A stretch of 64,000 bases of DNA from Candidatus Electrothrix aestuarii (lineage in GTDB: Bacteria; Desulfobacterota; Desulfobulbia; Desulfobulbales; Desulfobulbaceae): the NCBI GenBank assembly GCA_032595685.2, contig CP159373.1, forward strand, positions 889,001 through 953,000, given 5' to 3'. Both the position numbers and the translations under genes were made by a program. Shown here piece by piece: positions 1-8,122 of this stretch (positions are counted from its first letter, which is position 1; the number at the start of each line of letters is the position of its first letter). Below the pieces are notes generated by a model, which had not been told where the DNA came from, made no database searches, and saw only the letters and a list, made by a program, of their open reading frames with translations.

Positions 1-3000
1 ATCATCAATAGGGTCTGAGCCAAGAGTTAGCTCAATACTGCTGTCCAAGGCTCCACTGTCGTGGCCGTTATAAGACGGGGTCAATGTACCGTATTCCGTC
101 GGAAAATCATTAGAATCGACTGTTATGGTATAACTTCCACTGTTCAATACAATCTCATTACCGTTCAGATCCGTTGCTCCCTTGACAAAGTAATAATTGC
201 CGTTCTCATCGGTCTCAACAATATAGGTATTTGTACCATCTGAGAGCGTGACCGTCACATTGGCCAGCGGCAAATCACCTTCTTCCATCGGGCTGCCGTC
301 GCCGTCCATGTCAATAAAAAGCTGGTCGCCGATGAACAGAGGCGGTTCATAACCGAAATCCGCGCCCATGTAGCTGTTGCCGTTGACAGCCACACCATGC
401 TGATTGTCGCAAATATCGCCAGCAGCGGGGCATACATCACCGTCCGCGTCAGGGTCAGCAGTTATCTGAGGATCACCCGGAATTGTGCCAACTTTAACAA
501 CATAATTGCCATCTGGCAGGCCGGGGAATAAATAACTGCCATCTGTGCCGGTTGCAGTTGAAGCGTAAGGAGTTGCAGAAACTGGCTCGCCAATGTCCCA
601 GCGGCCATCACCGTCAGTATCCGTGAAGGTGAACAGTTCAACCATCACATTTTCTATTCCCGGCTCATTGCTGCCCTGCGTACCGTCACCATTAACATCC
701 CAATAGACAGAATCACCGATCGCGCCAGTGGGGGTGAAGCCGAAGTCGTTTCCTGTACTTGCCGTGGAGCCGGTAAGGGCTTGTTCAAAATACCGATATG
801 TACCTGCATCCTCTCCGGTTGTCGGTGCATAAATATCACCGCCAAGCCCTTGAGGCAAATTCGTATCTGTTTCACTGACCGCCACCCGGTACGTACCGTT
901 AGGCAGCTCACCGAAGTAATACGACCCCACCGGATCAGCAGTTCCGTCGCCGTCTACATCAACTGTACCGTCCGATGCCGTCTGACTGTCTACGTCAAGC
1001 CATGTTATTCCGTTGTCCGGAGTCCACTGCAAGGTCACTGTGACATCGCCAATGCCTGCTTCAGCACTGCTGTTCTTGGTTGTATCGCCATCAAGATCAG
1101 TCCAGACCAAGCCGCTGATAGAATTTTCTGCCTGCGGAGGCTGAAAGCCGAAATCAAGGTTATTGACATTACCGGAGGTAACATCGGCCTTGCCGTCGCT
1201 GTCGCATTGCGTGCCGACACATACGCCGCCGCCCGGAGCAACATCAGGATCTTCTATCTGCTGATACGTGGTTATCGGGGTGTCGTCGACCACGACGATG
1301 AAATTCTGCGAAGGCAGATTAGGGAAGGAATACGAACCGTCCGGATTAGTGGTCACGCTGGTGTACAGTGCATCCGTGCCCTCGTCAACCACGCCGTCGC
1401 CGTCTTCATCCTGATACAGATAGACCGTCAGACCTGCTACACCCAGCTCATTCGCGCTTTGAGTGCCGTCGCCATCCAGGTCGTAGTAGACCTTGCCGTC
1501 AATCTGACGACCCTCATTGGGAGCCTCATAGCCGAAGTCACGATCAACGAGAAATTGACCGTTATAGGCAGTGAAACGGATATACTCATCAGGTGTGTCA
1601 CTGCCGGGCGGGTTAACTTCTCCGTTTGCAGCTTCATAAACAGCCGTCCAGGAACCGGAAGACAAGGCCCCTGTAGCACCTGTGTCTCCTTCAGCAGGAA
1701 TATTGGTCAGCACATTAATTGCGTAGCATTGTCCATCGGTCAGTTCAGTGAACTGGTAAAAACCATCAGCATCAGTTACGACAGTTGCGGCTATTGAATC
1801 AGCACCTTGTCCGTTGCCTCCAAAGTCACAATCATTACCGAGATCAATAAGCTCTACTGTGATACCGCTCAGGTATTCACCGGATAGATCAGCAGAAAGA
1901 GAGCTGTTGATGTCTTCCCAGATATGCCCTGACACTGAGCCGGGCACACCTCCGTAGCCGAAATCTATATTGGAAGCATCATCGTAGGTTCCTGTCCCTC
2001 CTACTTTAAGAAGAGTAGCAACATCTACACCGTTTAAACTATCAGAATTTCCTGGATTAGACCACCACTGATCGCCTGCAACTCCCGAACCTGAAGTCGG
2101 TGTCCGAGAAGCATCTGAAGGTGCTGCTGTAATGGTTCCACCATAAGATGAAGTGTCCGGTGCTTTTACATAGTAATATCCTTCCGTGACTCCCTCGAAT
2201 ATATAATTACCATCTTCGTCAGTAGTGCTTGTTGCCACAACAGCCCAGCTTAACGAGTTGGTGTCACATTCACTGCCGTCCATATCTGTTTGAATTATAC
2301 CGGTAGCCGTTTCAGTACAAGCCCACAACTCCACGGTCTGGCCGGAAAGATAGATGTCTTCTGAAGAATTATCACCCGTAGTGCCGAACCAGCCTGGCGT
2401 TGTATCTGAAAACAAAGTCCCGCTGATATCGATTGCCGGAATAATATCCACCTCTGCTGTTGCTTCACCGGAGTTGGCTATCCGCCCGTTTTCCATGACA
2501 GCATCGCCGTCCGCCACTCTGGCGGTATTCAAAGCGTTCACAATATCTGTATCAACTGTACTGTTGTTAATACCTTTCATAGTCACGGTGACAACCTTTG
2601 ACTCCCCAGGAGCAAGAGGGCCGAGATTGTCCCATACTTGGGTAGTTGTAGTACCACTGTCGGTCCAGCTGTCTCTTTCAGGAGAAGAACTTTGATAACT
2701 CAATTCTGTATTATTGTATTCATCCTGAAGTCTGATTTCGGAGATGATGTCACTGCTGCCTGAACCACATGGTTCAGAGGAGGTAACCTGAAGAGCTACA
2801 GCATCAAGACGGAAATTATCTGTTGGATTACCGCTCTTATTAGTTGTAAGGTTAACGGTAAGTGTACTGATATCTGACCATTGCCAACCTGCTGGCCGAT
2901 CTTCATAGAGTCCTATGTATTCGTAAGTTGAACTGCTAATAATGGTTGTCAGCGGGACAACATCGGATGTGACAGTATCGGTAAACGCTGAACTGGTGAT

Positions 3001-5571
3001 AGTTGCAGTCATTGATTCGCCATCATCCCAGTCGTTGGCGGCTCCTACCCTTTGCGGTTCGTATACTATTATTCTTACATCATCAATTGTCCCCGATACA
3101 GAGGCAGGCATATTGAATTCATTCCAGCCTGCTGTATCCGAGTTACTTCCCACATCCACGTCTGCATAACCGCCATCAATTGCATATATATTATCAGGAT
3201 TTGTCCAAGCAGTTGAAGCATCAACATTCTGCGACGGAAACAAAGTATATACACATTTTCCGCCGACATTGCTGCCTGTTGCAGGTAGCTGATTTCTCAA
3301 TGTTAGCTGGTATATAATATCCTCACCGTCCCCATAAGGCCCAACACCATCTACCGCAACTTTCGTCACCTCCAAGGGCGGGATAAAACCGAAATCAATA
3401 CCTTCGAGAAGATCAGGAATGCCGTCGCTGTCAGTATCTATGAGGAGAGATGGATCTGTCAGATCCGCCGGAATCTCTGTATCCGTCGTCGGCGCAGACC
3501 CGGCAGTTATATCATCGTCACTATCATTAACAACAACAATAAACTTGGCATCGGGTAAATTCGTAAACTCGTAATCACCCGTTGTTCCGACACCAGTACT
3601 GGTCTCTATCGGGTCGCCCCACTGTATATCACCATCATCAAGCTCACCGTCCCCGTTGGTATCATAATACAACGTAACTGTTACAGAACCTTCTCCTGGT
3701 TCAGTACCGTCCAGAACACCGTTCGCCGCTGTCCCGCTCCCGGTGCCGTCATCAAGAAACACCGTACCACTGATCGTCTTGTCACCCTCAATCAAAGTAA
3801 CCGCATCATCCTCATCAAAACACGGCCCGGAACCGATAGCTGCGCAGCCGGTATTGGTTACTAAATCTTCAGCATAATCACCTGGCACCCCTGCTTTAAA
3901 CTCGACCTTCATTGACTTCCCGCCACCATCGTGACCTAGACCAACCTCTGCCCGCCACTCAAGCGCGACTACATCGTCCGCCGTATCAAAAGTTGCAGGG
4001 TCAGCATCAGATTGCACTGTGGGGGCTTCAGTGGTTGTCCAGGTTGTTATGCCGTCACTGTACGTATAGAGTATAGTTACATCGGCTGCCGCGATATCGC
4101 TATCAGGCTCAACAACTTTAGCACTATTAAGAAGAAAATTCGTATCAGGTGGTATTGTATCCCGAATGACCAGAGGATTGCCGGAGTCCGGGTCACCAAT
4201 CGTGACAGTCAACGGCTCTCCTTCGCTATCTAGGCCGTAATCATCAGGGTTTGTGACTTCAAGTGTATAGGTAAGCTCAGAACCGAGACCTGCGGTTTCC
4301 GGAGAAACGCCTTTTGCAATGGAAGCCAGTGGCTCCTGGGTCGTAATCTGAAAAGCCGTGCCGTAATCCCCACTGAACTTCTCATTATAGAAACCAGACG
4401 CAACTTCCTGATACGGAGTCAGGGTGCCTGTGCATTTTCCGTTGAGTGCGGCGTACTCATAAAAAACCAGACCGACCACGCCGGTGTTATCCGGTATATT
4501 TTCAAAGTACATCTGATCTTTAAAGGGAATAAGTGTCTCGCCCCCGTCAGTACCCTTGACAATCAAGAGGCCGTAGGTGCCGACCAGACGGAAACAGCCA
4601 GGATCGTATACATCCGGGATACCCACCGGTTGCAGCCAAGCATTCTGATCCGGTACCCCGTCGCCGTTGTTGTCAAAACCCGCAACCACATTCCCCAAGT
4701 CATACCAGATCCCCTGGGTTTCAAAAACCTGACCGGGAAAAGGATTCGAGCCGGTCGGGGTCCAGGTATCCCAACCAAGGGACTCTTCAATAGCGGCCTT
4801 ATACTCTTCCGGCACTTTATTGTCACCGTTGGGCCAGATTTTATTGGCTGAGGCGGAAATCTCGCTGCGCAGAGTCAGGTCGCGGGAATCCTCAGCTTCC
4901 AGAGCGGTTCCGGCTGCACCGTAAGAACCAGTGGCCCAGATGTCATAGGACAGGGCAATATCATCCGCAGTTGTGCTGCCGCCGGTGATGGCTGTGTCGC
5001 AGGGAGGTTCCTGACTGATATATGTTCCGGTGCCATCATCAACATTGACACATCGCGGGTAGGAAACTACCCAATACTCCACCCGACACTCACCGGGTTG
5101 TAAAGTGCCCACCCAGGCTCGGCTGGCATCCTCGGCACTGGCGAATGAGCCGGATTCATGGGTTAAGGAATATTCTCCCGTATCCTGCAACCAAGTACGG
5201 GAATCACCGGCACTGTCAAAAACAGGATAGGTGCCTGGATGATCCTTATTTGTATAATCACCGATGTAGACCTGTACCTCATTCATCACCTCTGTGCCAT
5301 CATTGCAGACCTTGGCCCCAAGGGTTGCCGCTTCCGGCGCATAGGTTGCAGGCGTGGTGACATTAGAATCCACCACCAAATTATAGGCGGAGATGATTTC
5401 AATACGTAGCTGGCCGTCGGGATTACCAGCCGCCTGGGCCGCCGCAAGCGGCAGCAACATCGCCAGAAAGACCGCAACAAGCATCCGCCATAAAAAATTA
5501 CCCGTTAAACCCGCCCCGGAACTTTTGTCCGGCATCCGCTTCTTTATATATTTTTTACTCTGTGCATTCAT
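1..5571 (-). CDS. Giant secreted SdrD-B/DUF11 repeat protein, C-terminus beyond window
   Basis: The minus strand is open without a stop for 1857 codons and leaves the window at base 1, so the C-terminal end is missing. The ATG is at 5569-5571, preceded by a G-rich Shine-Dalgarno (AGGGGG). Residues 1 to about 45 form a signal peptide: a basic start, then a hydrophobic stretch ending AAAQAA. A DUF11-like domain (SIAKGVSPETAGLGSELTYT) lies near residue 410. Cna-B/SdrD-B type beta-sandwich repeats start near residues 597, 1048, 1210, 1355, 1483, 1617 and 1747, with openings such as ISGTVFLDDG, IDGKVYYDLDGDG and IGDQLFIDMDGDG, many DxDGDG calcium-type loops, and GSYxFxNLP closings. Such proteins are extracellular or surface adhesins in known families. 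The function here is inferred; anchor and secretion route are not visible. Confidence 0.88.
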   Translation of the reverse strand, partial: MNAQSKKYIKKRMPDKSSGAGLTGNFLWRMLVAVFLAMLLPLAAAQAAGNPDGQLRIEIISAYNLVVDSNVTTPATYAPEAATLGAKVCNDGTEVMNEVQVYIGDYTNKDHPGTYPVFDSAGDSRTWLQDTGEYSLTHESGSFASAEDASRAWVGTLQPGECRVEYWVVSYPRCVNVDDGTGTYISQEPPCDTAITGGSTTADDIALSYDIWATGSYGAAGTALEAEDSRDLTLRSEISASANKIWPNGDNKVPEEYKAAIEESLGWDTWTPTGSNPFPGQVFETQGIWYDLGNVVAGFDNNGDGVPDQNAWLQPVGIPDVYDPGCFRLVGTYGLLIVKGTDGGETLIPFKDQMYFENIPDNTGVVGLVFYEYAALNGKCTGTLTPYQEVASGFYNEKFSGDYGTAFQITTQEPLASIAKGVSPETAGLGSELTYTLEVTNPDDYGLDSEGEPLTVTIGDPDSGNPLVIRDTIPPDTNFLLNSAKVVEPDSDIAAADVTILYTYSDGITTWTTTEAPTVQSDADPATFDTADDVVALEWRAEVGLGHDGGGKSMKVEFKAGVPGDYAEDLVTNTGCAAIGSGPCFDEDDAVTLIEGDKTISGTVFLDDGTGSGTAANGVLDGTEPGEGSVTVTLYYDTNGDGELDDGDIQWGDPIETSTGVGTTGDYEFTNLPDAKFIVVVNDSDDDITAGSAPTTDTEIPADLTDPSLLIDTDSDGIPDLLEGIDFGFIPPLEVTKVAVDGVGPYGDGEDIIYQLTLRNQLPATGSNVGGKCVYTLFPSQNVDASTAWTNPDNIYAIDGGYADVDVGSNSDTAGWNEFNMPASVSGTIDDVRIIVYEPQRVGAANDWDDGESMTATITSSAFTDTVTSDVVPLTTIISSSTYEYIGLYEDRPAGWQWSDISTLTVNLTTNKSGNPTDNFRLDAVALQVTSSEPCGSGSSDIISEIRLQDEYNNTELSYQSSSPERDSWTDSGTTTTQVWDNLGPLAPGESKVVTVTMKGINNSTVDTDIVNALNTARVADGDAVMENGRIANSGEATAEVDIIPAIDISGTLFSDTTPGWFGTTGDNSSEDIYLSGQTVELWACTETATGIIQTDMDGSECDTNSLSWAVVATSTTDEDGNYIFEGVTEGYYYVKAPDTSSYGGTITAAPSDASRTPTSGSGVAGDQWWSNPGNSDSLNGVDVATLLKVGGTGTYDDASNIDFGYGGVPGSVSGHIWEDINSSLSADLSGEYLSGITVELIDLGNDCDFGGNGQGADSIAATVVTDADGFYQFTELTDGQCYAINVLTNIPAEGDTGATGALSSGSWTAVYEAANGEVNPPGSDTPDEYIRFTAYNGQFLVDRDFGYEAPNEGRQIDGKVYYDLDGDGTQSANELGVAGLTVYLYQDEDGDGVVDEGTDALYTSVTTNPDGSYSFPNLPSQNFIVVVDDTPITTYQQIEDPDVAPGGGVCVGTQCDSDGKADVTSGNVNNLDFGFQPPQAENSISGLVWTDLDGDTTKNSSAEAGIGDVTVTLQWTPDNGITWLDVDSQTASDGTVDVDGDGTADPVGSYYFGELPNGTYRVAVSETDTNLPQGLGGDIYAPTTGEDAGTYRYFEQALTGSTASTGNDFGFTPTGAIGDSVYWDVNGDGTQGSNEPGIENVMVELFTFTDTDGDGRWDIGEPVSATPYASTATGTDGSYLFPGLPDGNYVVKVGTIPGDPQITADPDADGDVCPAAGDICDNQHGVAVNGNSYMGADFGYEPPLFIGDQLFIDMDGDGSPMEEGDLPLANVTVTLSDGTNTYIVETDENGNYYFVKGATDLNGNEIVLNSGSYTITVDSNDFPTEYGTLTPSYNGHDSGALDSSIELTLGSDPIDD

Positions 5572-5627
5572 AATGCATCCCCCTATTCCCTCTATTTACC
5601 ATCTCACGATGCATATATTCTTTATTT

Positions 5628-6994
5628 TCAATGGTTCGGTAATTTTTTTTCAGCAGCGAGGCAAATGATACTTAGAGCCTCTTAGGGCTAAAAAAGCTTG
5701 AATAAAAACAACCTTATCTTTATCTTGTCTCTCTGTTGTCCAGAGACTTTCTTGAAATTATTACTGGACATACAGAGTGTTGAAACAAAAAATAAGAAGT
5801 ATTTTAAGCGAAATAGAGGGAATCAAAGCTGTCAGAAAAAATGCCCTGATCCATATTTTTATTCTCTTCATCGCTCTGCCGGGCCGTATCAATTTTCTTG
5901 CGATGGCCCGACATGGTCGCTTCTCCGAGAAAACATACCGGAGTCATTTTGAGAAAGAATTTGATTTTTTCAATTTTAACAAGCAACTTGTGGAGAGGTT
6001 CTGTTCTCCTCACAGAATTCTTGCCGGAGACTGCTCCTTCATCCCGAAGGCAGGAATAAAAACTCCACATGTTGCCAAGTTCTGGAGTGGATGCGCTTCC
6101 AAGTCGTTGCCTGGACTTGAAATAAGCTCTCTTGCGGTTATCGACCTTAAAGCGAATACAGCCTTTCATCTTGAATGTGAGCAAACTCCGGGAACTCTCC
6201 CAGATAATGAAAGCCGAATTGATTTTTATGTTAATCAAGTGATCAACCGTGCCCCAGAACTTGATAAAATCGCTGACTATTTTGTTTACGACGGTGCTGC
6301 GGCAAAGAAAAAGTTTGTCGATGGCATAACTGAAAATACCGGGTTGCATCTTGTCAGTAAATTTCCCAAAAATGCGAATATGCGCTATTTGTATACAGGG
6401 CCAAGAATGCCGGACCGGGGCGACCGAGGCAATATGACGGAAAAATCCGATGGAAAAAACTCGAGACGTACCGTTTCGACACCTGTTATGAAGATGATGA
6501 AATCATTATATATACTGCTGTCGTCAATAGCGTGCTGCTGAAGTGCAATGTTCGTATCGCCTATATCTACAAGAAATGCTCCGACAGTTATGCTATTCTT
6601 TTCTCTACCGATTTGAATCTGGACGGATTCTTGATTTACAAGTATTACAAGGCTCGATTTCAGATAGAGTTTCTCTTTCGGGATGCGAAACAATATACCG
6701 GCCTCACGCATTGTCAGGCAAGAAGTGAAAACAAACTGTATTTTCACTTCAACTCTTCACTAACCGCCGTTTCAATCGCTAAAGCCAATTTTTATGACAG
6801 TGTTGAAAACCAGGGAACTCCTTTCTCAATGAGAGATATAACTGACTATTATTCCGCAAAATTATTTCTTGACCGAATTTTATCCAAACTGGATATTGAG
6901 CTGGTTTCAGATAAATTCGACTTCGATTATGAAGATCTGTTGAATACAGCGGCAGCACTTGCATAATCTGAAGCAAAATTTACCGAACCATTGA
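5628..6994 (+). mobile_element. IS4-like insertion sequence with 15-bp terminal inverted repeats
   Basis: The left end TCAATGGTTCGGTAA (5628-5642) is matched by its exact reverse complement at 6980-6994, with a few more T-rich matching bases inward. Both outer flanks contain TTTATTTT (5621-5628 and about 6996-7003). That could be a target duplication but is low-complexity, so I do not rely on it. The element is about 1.37 kb and carries one broken DDE transposase gene. Its left end is 57 bp upstream of the start codon of the giant repeat protein, so it may have replaced that gene's original promoter. Confidence 0.8.
5777..6966 (+). pseudogene. IS4-like DDE transposase, split by a -1 frameshift
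   Basis: The first frame opens at GTG 5777 and runs to 6541; the second continues to the stop at 6966. In the second frame, the conserved stretch GPGRPRQYDGKIRWKK can be read well upstream of its first start codon, from about 6408. The break is therefore a missing base near 6404-6407, just after LYTGPR. DDE landmarks are visible: GDCSFIPKAG (first Asp), FVYDGAAAKKK (second Asp) and the YKARFQIEFLFRDAKQ region with the catalytic Glu, followed by CQARSENKLYFHFN. Length and motif order match the IS4-type family common in Bacteroidetes and cyanobacteria. It is probably inactive unless the base loss is an assembly error. Confidence 0.8.
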
Positions 6995-7128
6995 TTTTAT
7001 TTTTCATATTTTTCTATCCAGCATAATAATCCCAAAACGTTATGCCTCTATTAGTATTTATTCTTTTTATCGACAAAAAACAACAGTGGAAAAAGAGGTA
7101 GAAAAAGGGTACAAAACATACCCATTCA

Positions 7129-7158
7129 TTGGCATTCATCTCCCTGAATTAGTATAAT
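7129..7158 (+). promoter_or_regulatory. Sigma-70-type promoter for the response regulator
   Basis: TTGGCA (7129-7134) is separated by 18 bp from a perfect TATAAT (7153-7158). It lies 70 bp upstream of the response-regulator start. A second TATAAT in a similar context (7183-7188) lacks a good -35 box. The rest of the interval 6995-7207 is A+T-rich without other recognisable structure. Confidence 0.55.
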
Positions 7159-7228
7159 TTCTTAAACAAGACAATATTTACGTATAATTTTTTCAACACA
7201 AATCATATTGGAGCAAAAAAAGAAAGAG

Positions 7229-8107
7229 ATGAATACACTCAAGCAATACGTTAAGAACCCTGCCGAGGTACTTATTATTGACGATGACGAGGCTTTGCTC
7301 CTCACAACGAAACTCGTTATCGAAGCGGAAGGTCATAAAGCCAGGACAGCTGGCAACGGAATTGCTGGTCTACGCATGGTGCAGGAGCACATTCCAGACA
7401 TCATCATCCTTGATCTTGTCCTACCTGAATTAAATGGCCACGAGGTCTGCAAACAACTCAAAGCCCACCCTGCTTCGCAAAACATCCCTATTATCTTTCT
7501 CAGCAGCCATAATTCAGTGGAGGAAAAAGTAAAAGCCTTTGAAGCAGGAGGAGTGGACTACCTAGTGAAACCGTACAGCAAAATTGAGCTGTTGGTCCGC
7601 CTGCACACGCACCTCGCCCTCCAGAATATTCAAAATTCTTTAACTTCAGAAGTAAAAACAAGGACCGAAGAATTAGAAGAAAAAAACAGAGAACTTCAAG
7701 AAACAAATGTCGTTCTGAAACGTTTGCTCCATGAAATTGAGGAGGAAAAACTAGAGATAGCCCGGATTGTTCAAACCAATATTGAACGGCTGATTCTCCC
7801 TGATCTCGACCGACTAACGGAAGCACCAGCTAAGCAACGCTACCAAATCAGAGATACAATTCAAACCAACCTAAAGGATATCTCCTGCCCTGTTACAGGA
7901 GAGAATACGACAATGTACACCCTGCTTACTCCAAGTGAACTCCGCATACTGAATCTCATTCGCCAGGGACGCTCGACCAAGGAAATCGCTGAGACGCTCA
8001 ACATATCACCTCAAACTGTGGCAACGCATCGAAAAAATATCCGAAAAAAACTCAAAATTTCAGGAAAGAAAATCAATCTGACCTCTTTTATCAGCACATC
8101 AGAATAA
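7229..8107 (+). CDS. Response regulator with coiled coil and LuxR-type HTH
   Basis: This is a two-component output protein. The N-terminal receiver domain has the acidic pair in LIIDDDEA, the phosphoacceptor Asp in DIIILDLVLPELNG (residue 62 from this start) and the conserved Lys in YLVKPYSK (114). A long charged coiled coil follows (about 140-205), then a C-terminal LuxR/FixJ helix-turn-helix (LTPSELRILNLIRQGRSTKE, then IAETLNISPQTVATHRKN). I chose ATG 7229. A TTG at 7208 would add seven residues, but the only Shine-Dalgarno-like GGAG lies between the two. No histidine kinase is adjacent. The gene ends 16 bp from the convergent ExeA-like gene. Confidence 0.85.
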   Translation: MNTLKQYVKNPAEVLIIDDDEALLLTTKLVIEAEGHKARTAGNGIAGLRMVQEHIPDIIILDLVLPELNGHEVCKQLKAHPASQNIPIIFLSSHNSVEEKVKAFEAGGVDYLVKPYSKIELLVRLHTHLALQNIQNSLTSEVKTRTEELEEKNRELQETNVVLKRLLHEIEEEKLEIARIVQTNIERLILPDLDRLTEAPAKQRYQIRDTIQTNLKDISCPVTGENTTMYTLLTPSELRILNLIRQGRSTKEIAETLNISPQTVATHRKNIRKKLKISGKKINLTSFISTSE

Positions 8108-8122
8108 TCCCCTCCCCTACGC

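Noticed and set aside
781-1797. 338-residue plus-strand ORF
   Set aside because: It is antisense to the giant repeat protein, whose domain pattern is clear on the minus strand; its sequence is Ile/Arg/Cys-rich with no domain.
6450-6460. A-AAA-AAC slippery heptamer in the IS4-like transposase, in the correct phase for a -1 programmed shift
   Set aside because: Conserved residues (GPGRPRQYDGK) are already readable in the second frame about 45 bp upstream of it, so the break lies earlier, near 6405, where no slippery sequence exists.
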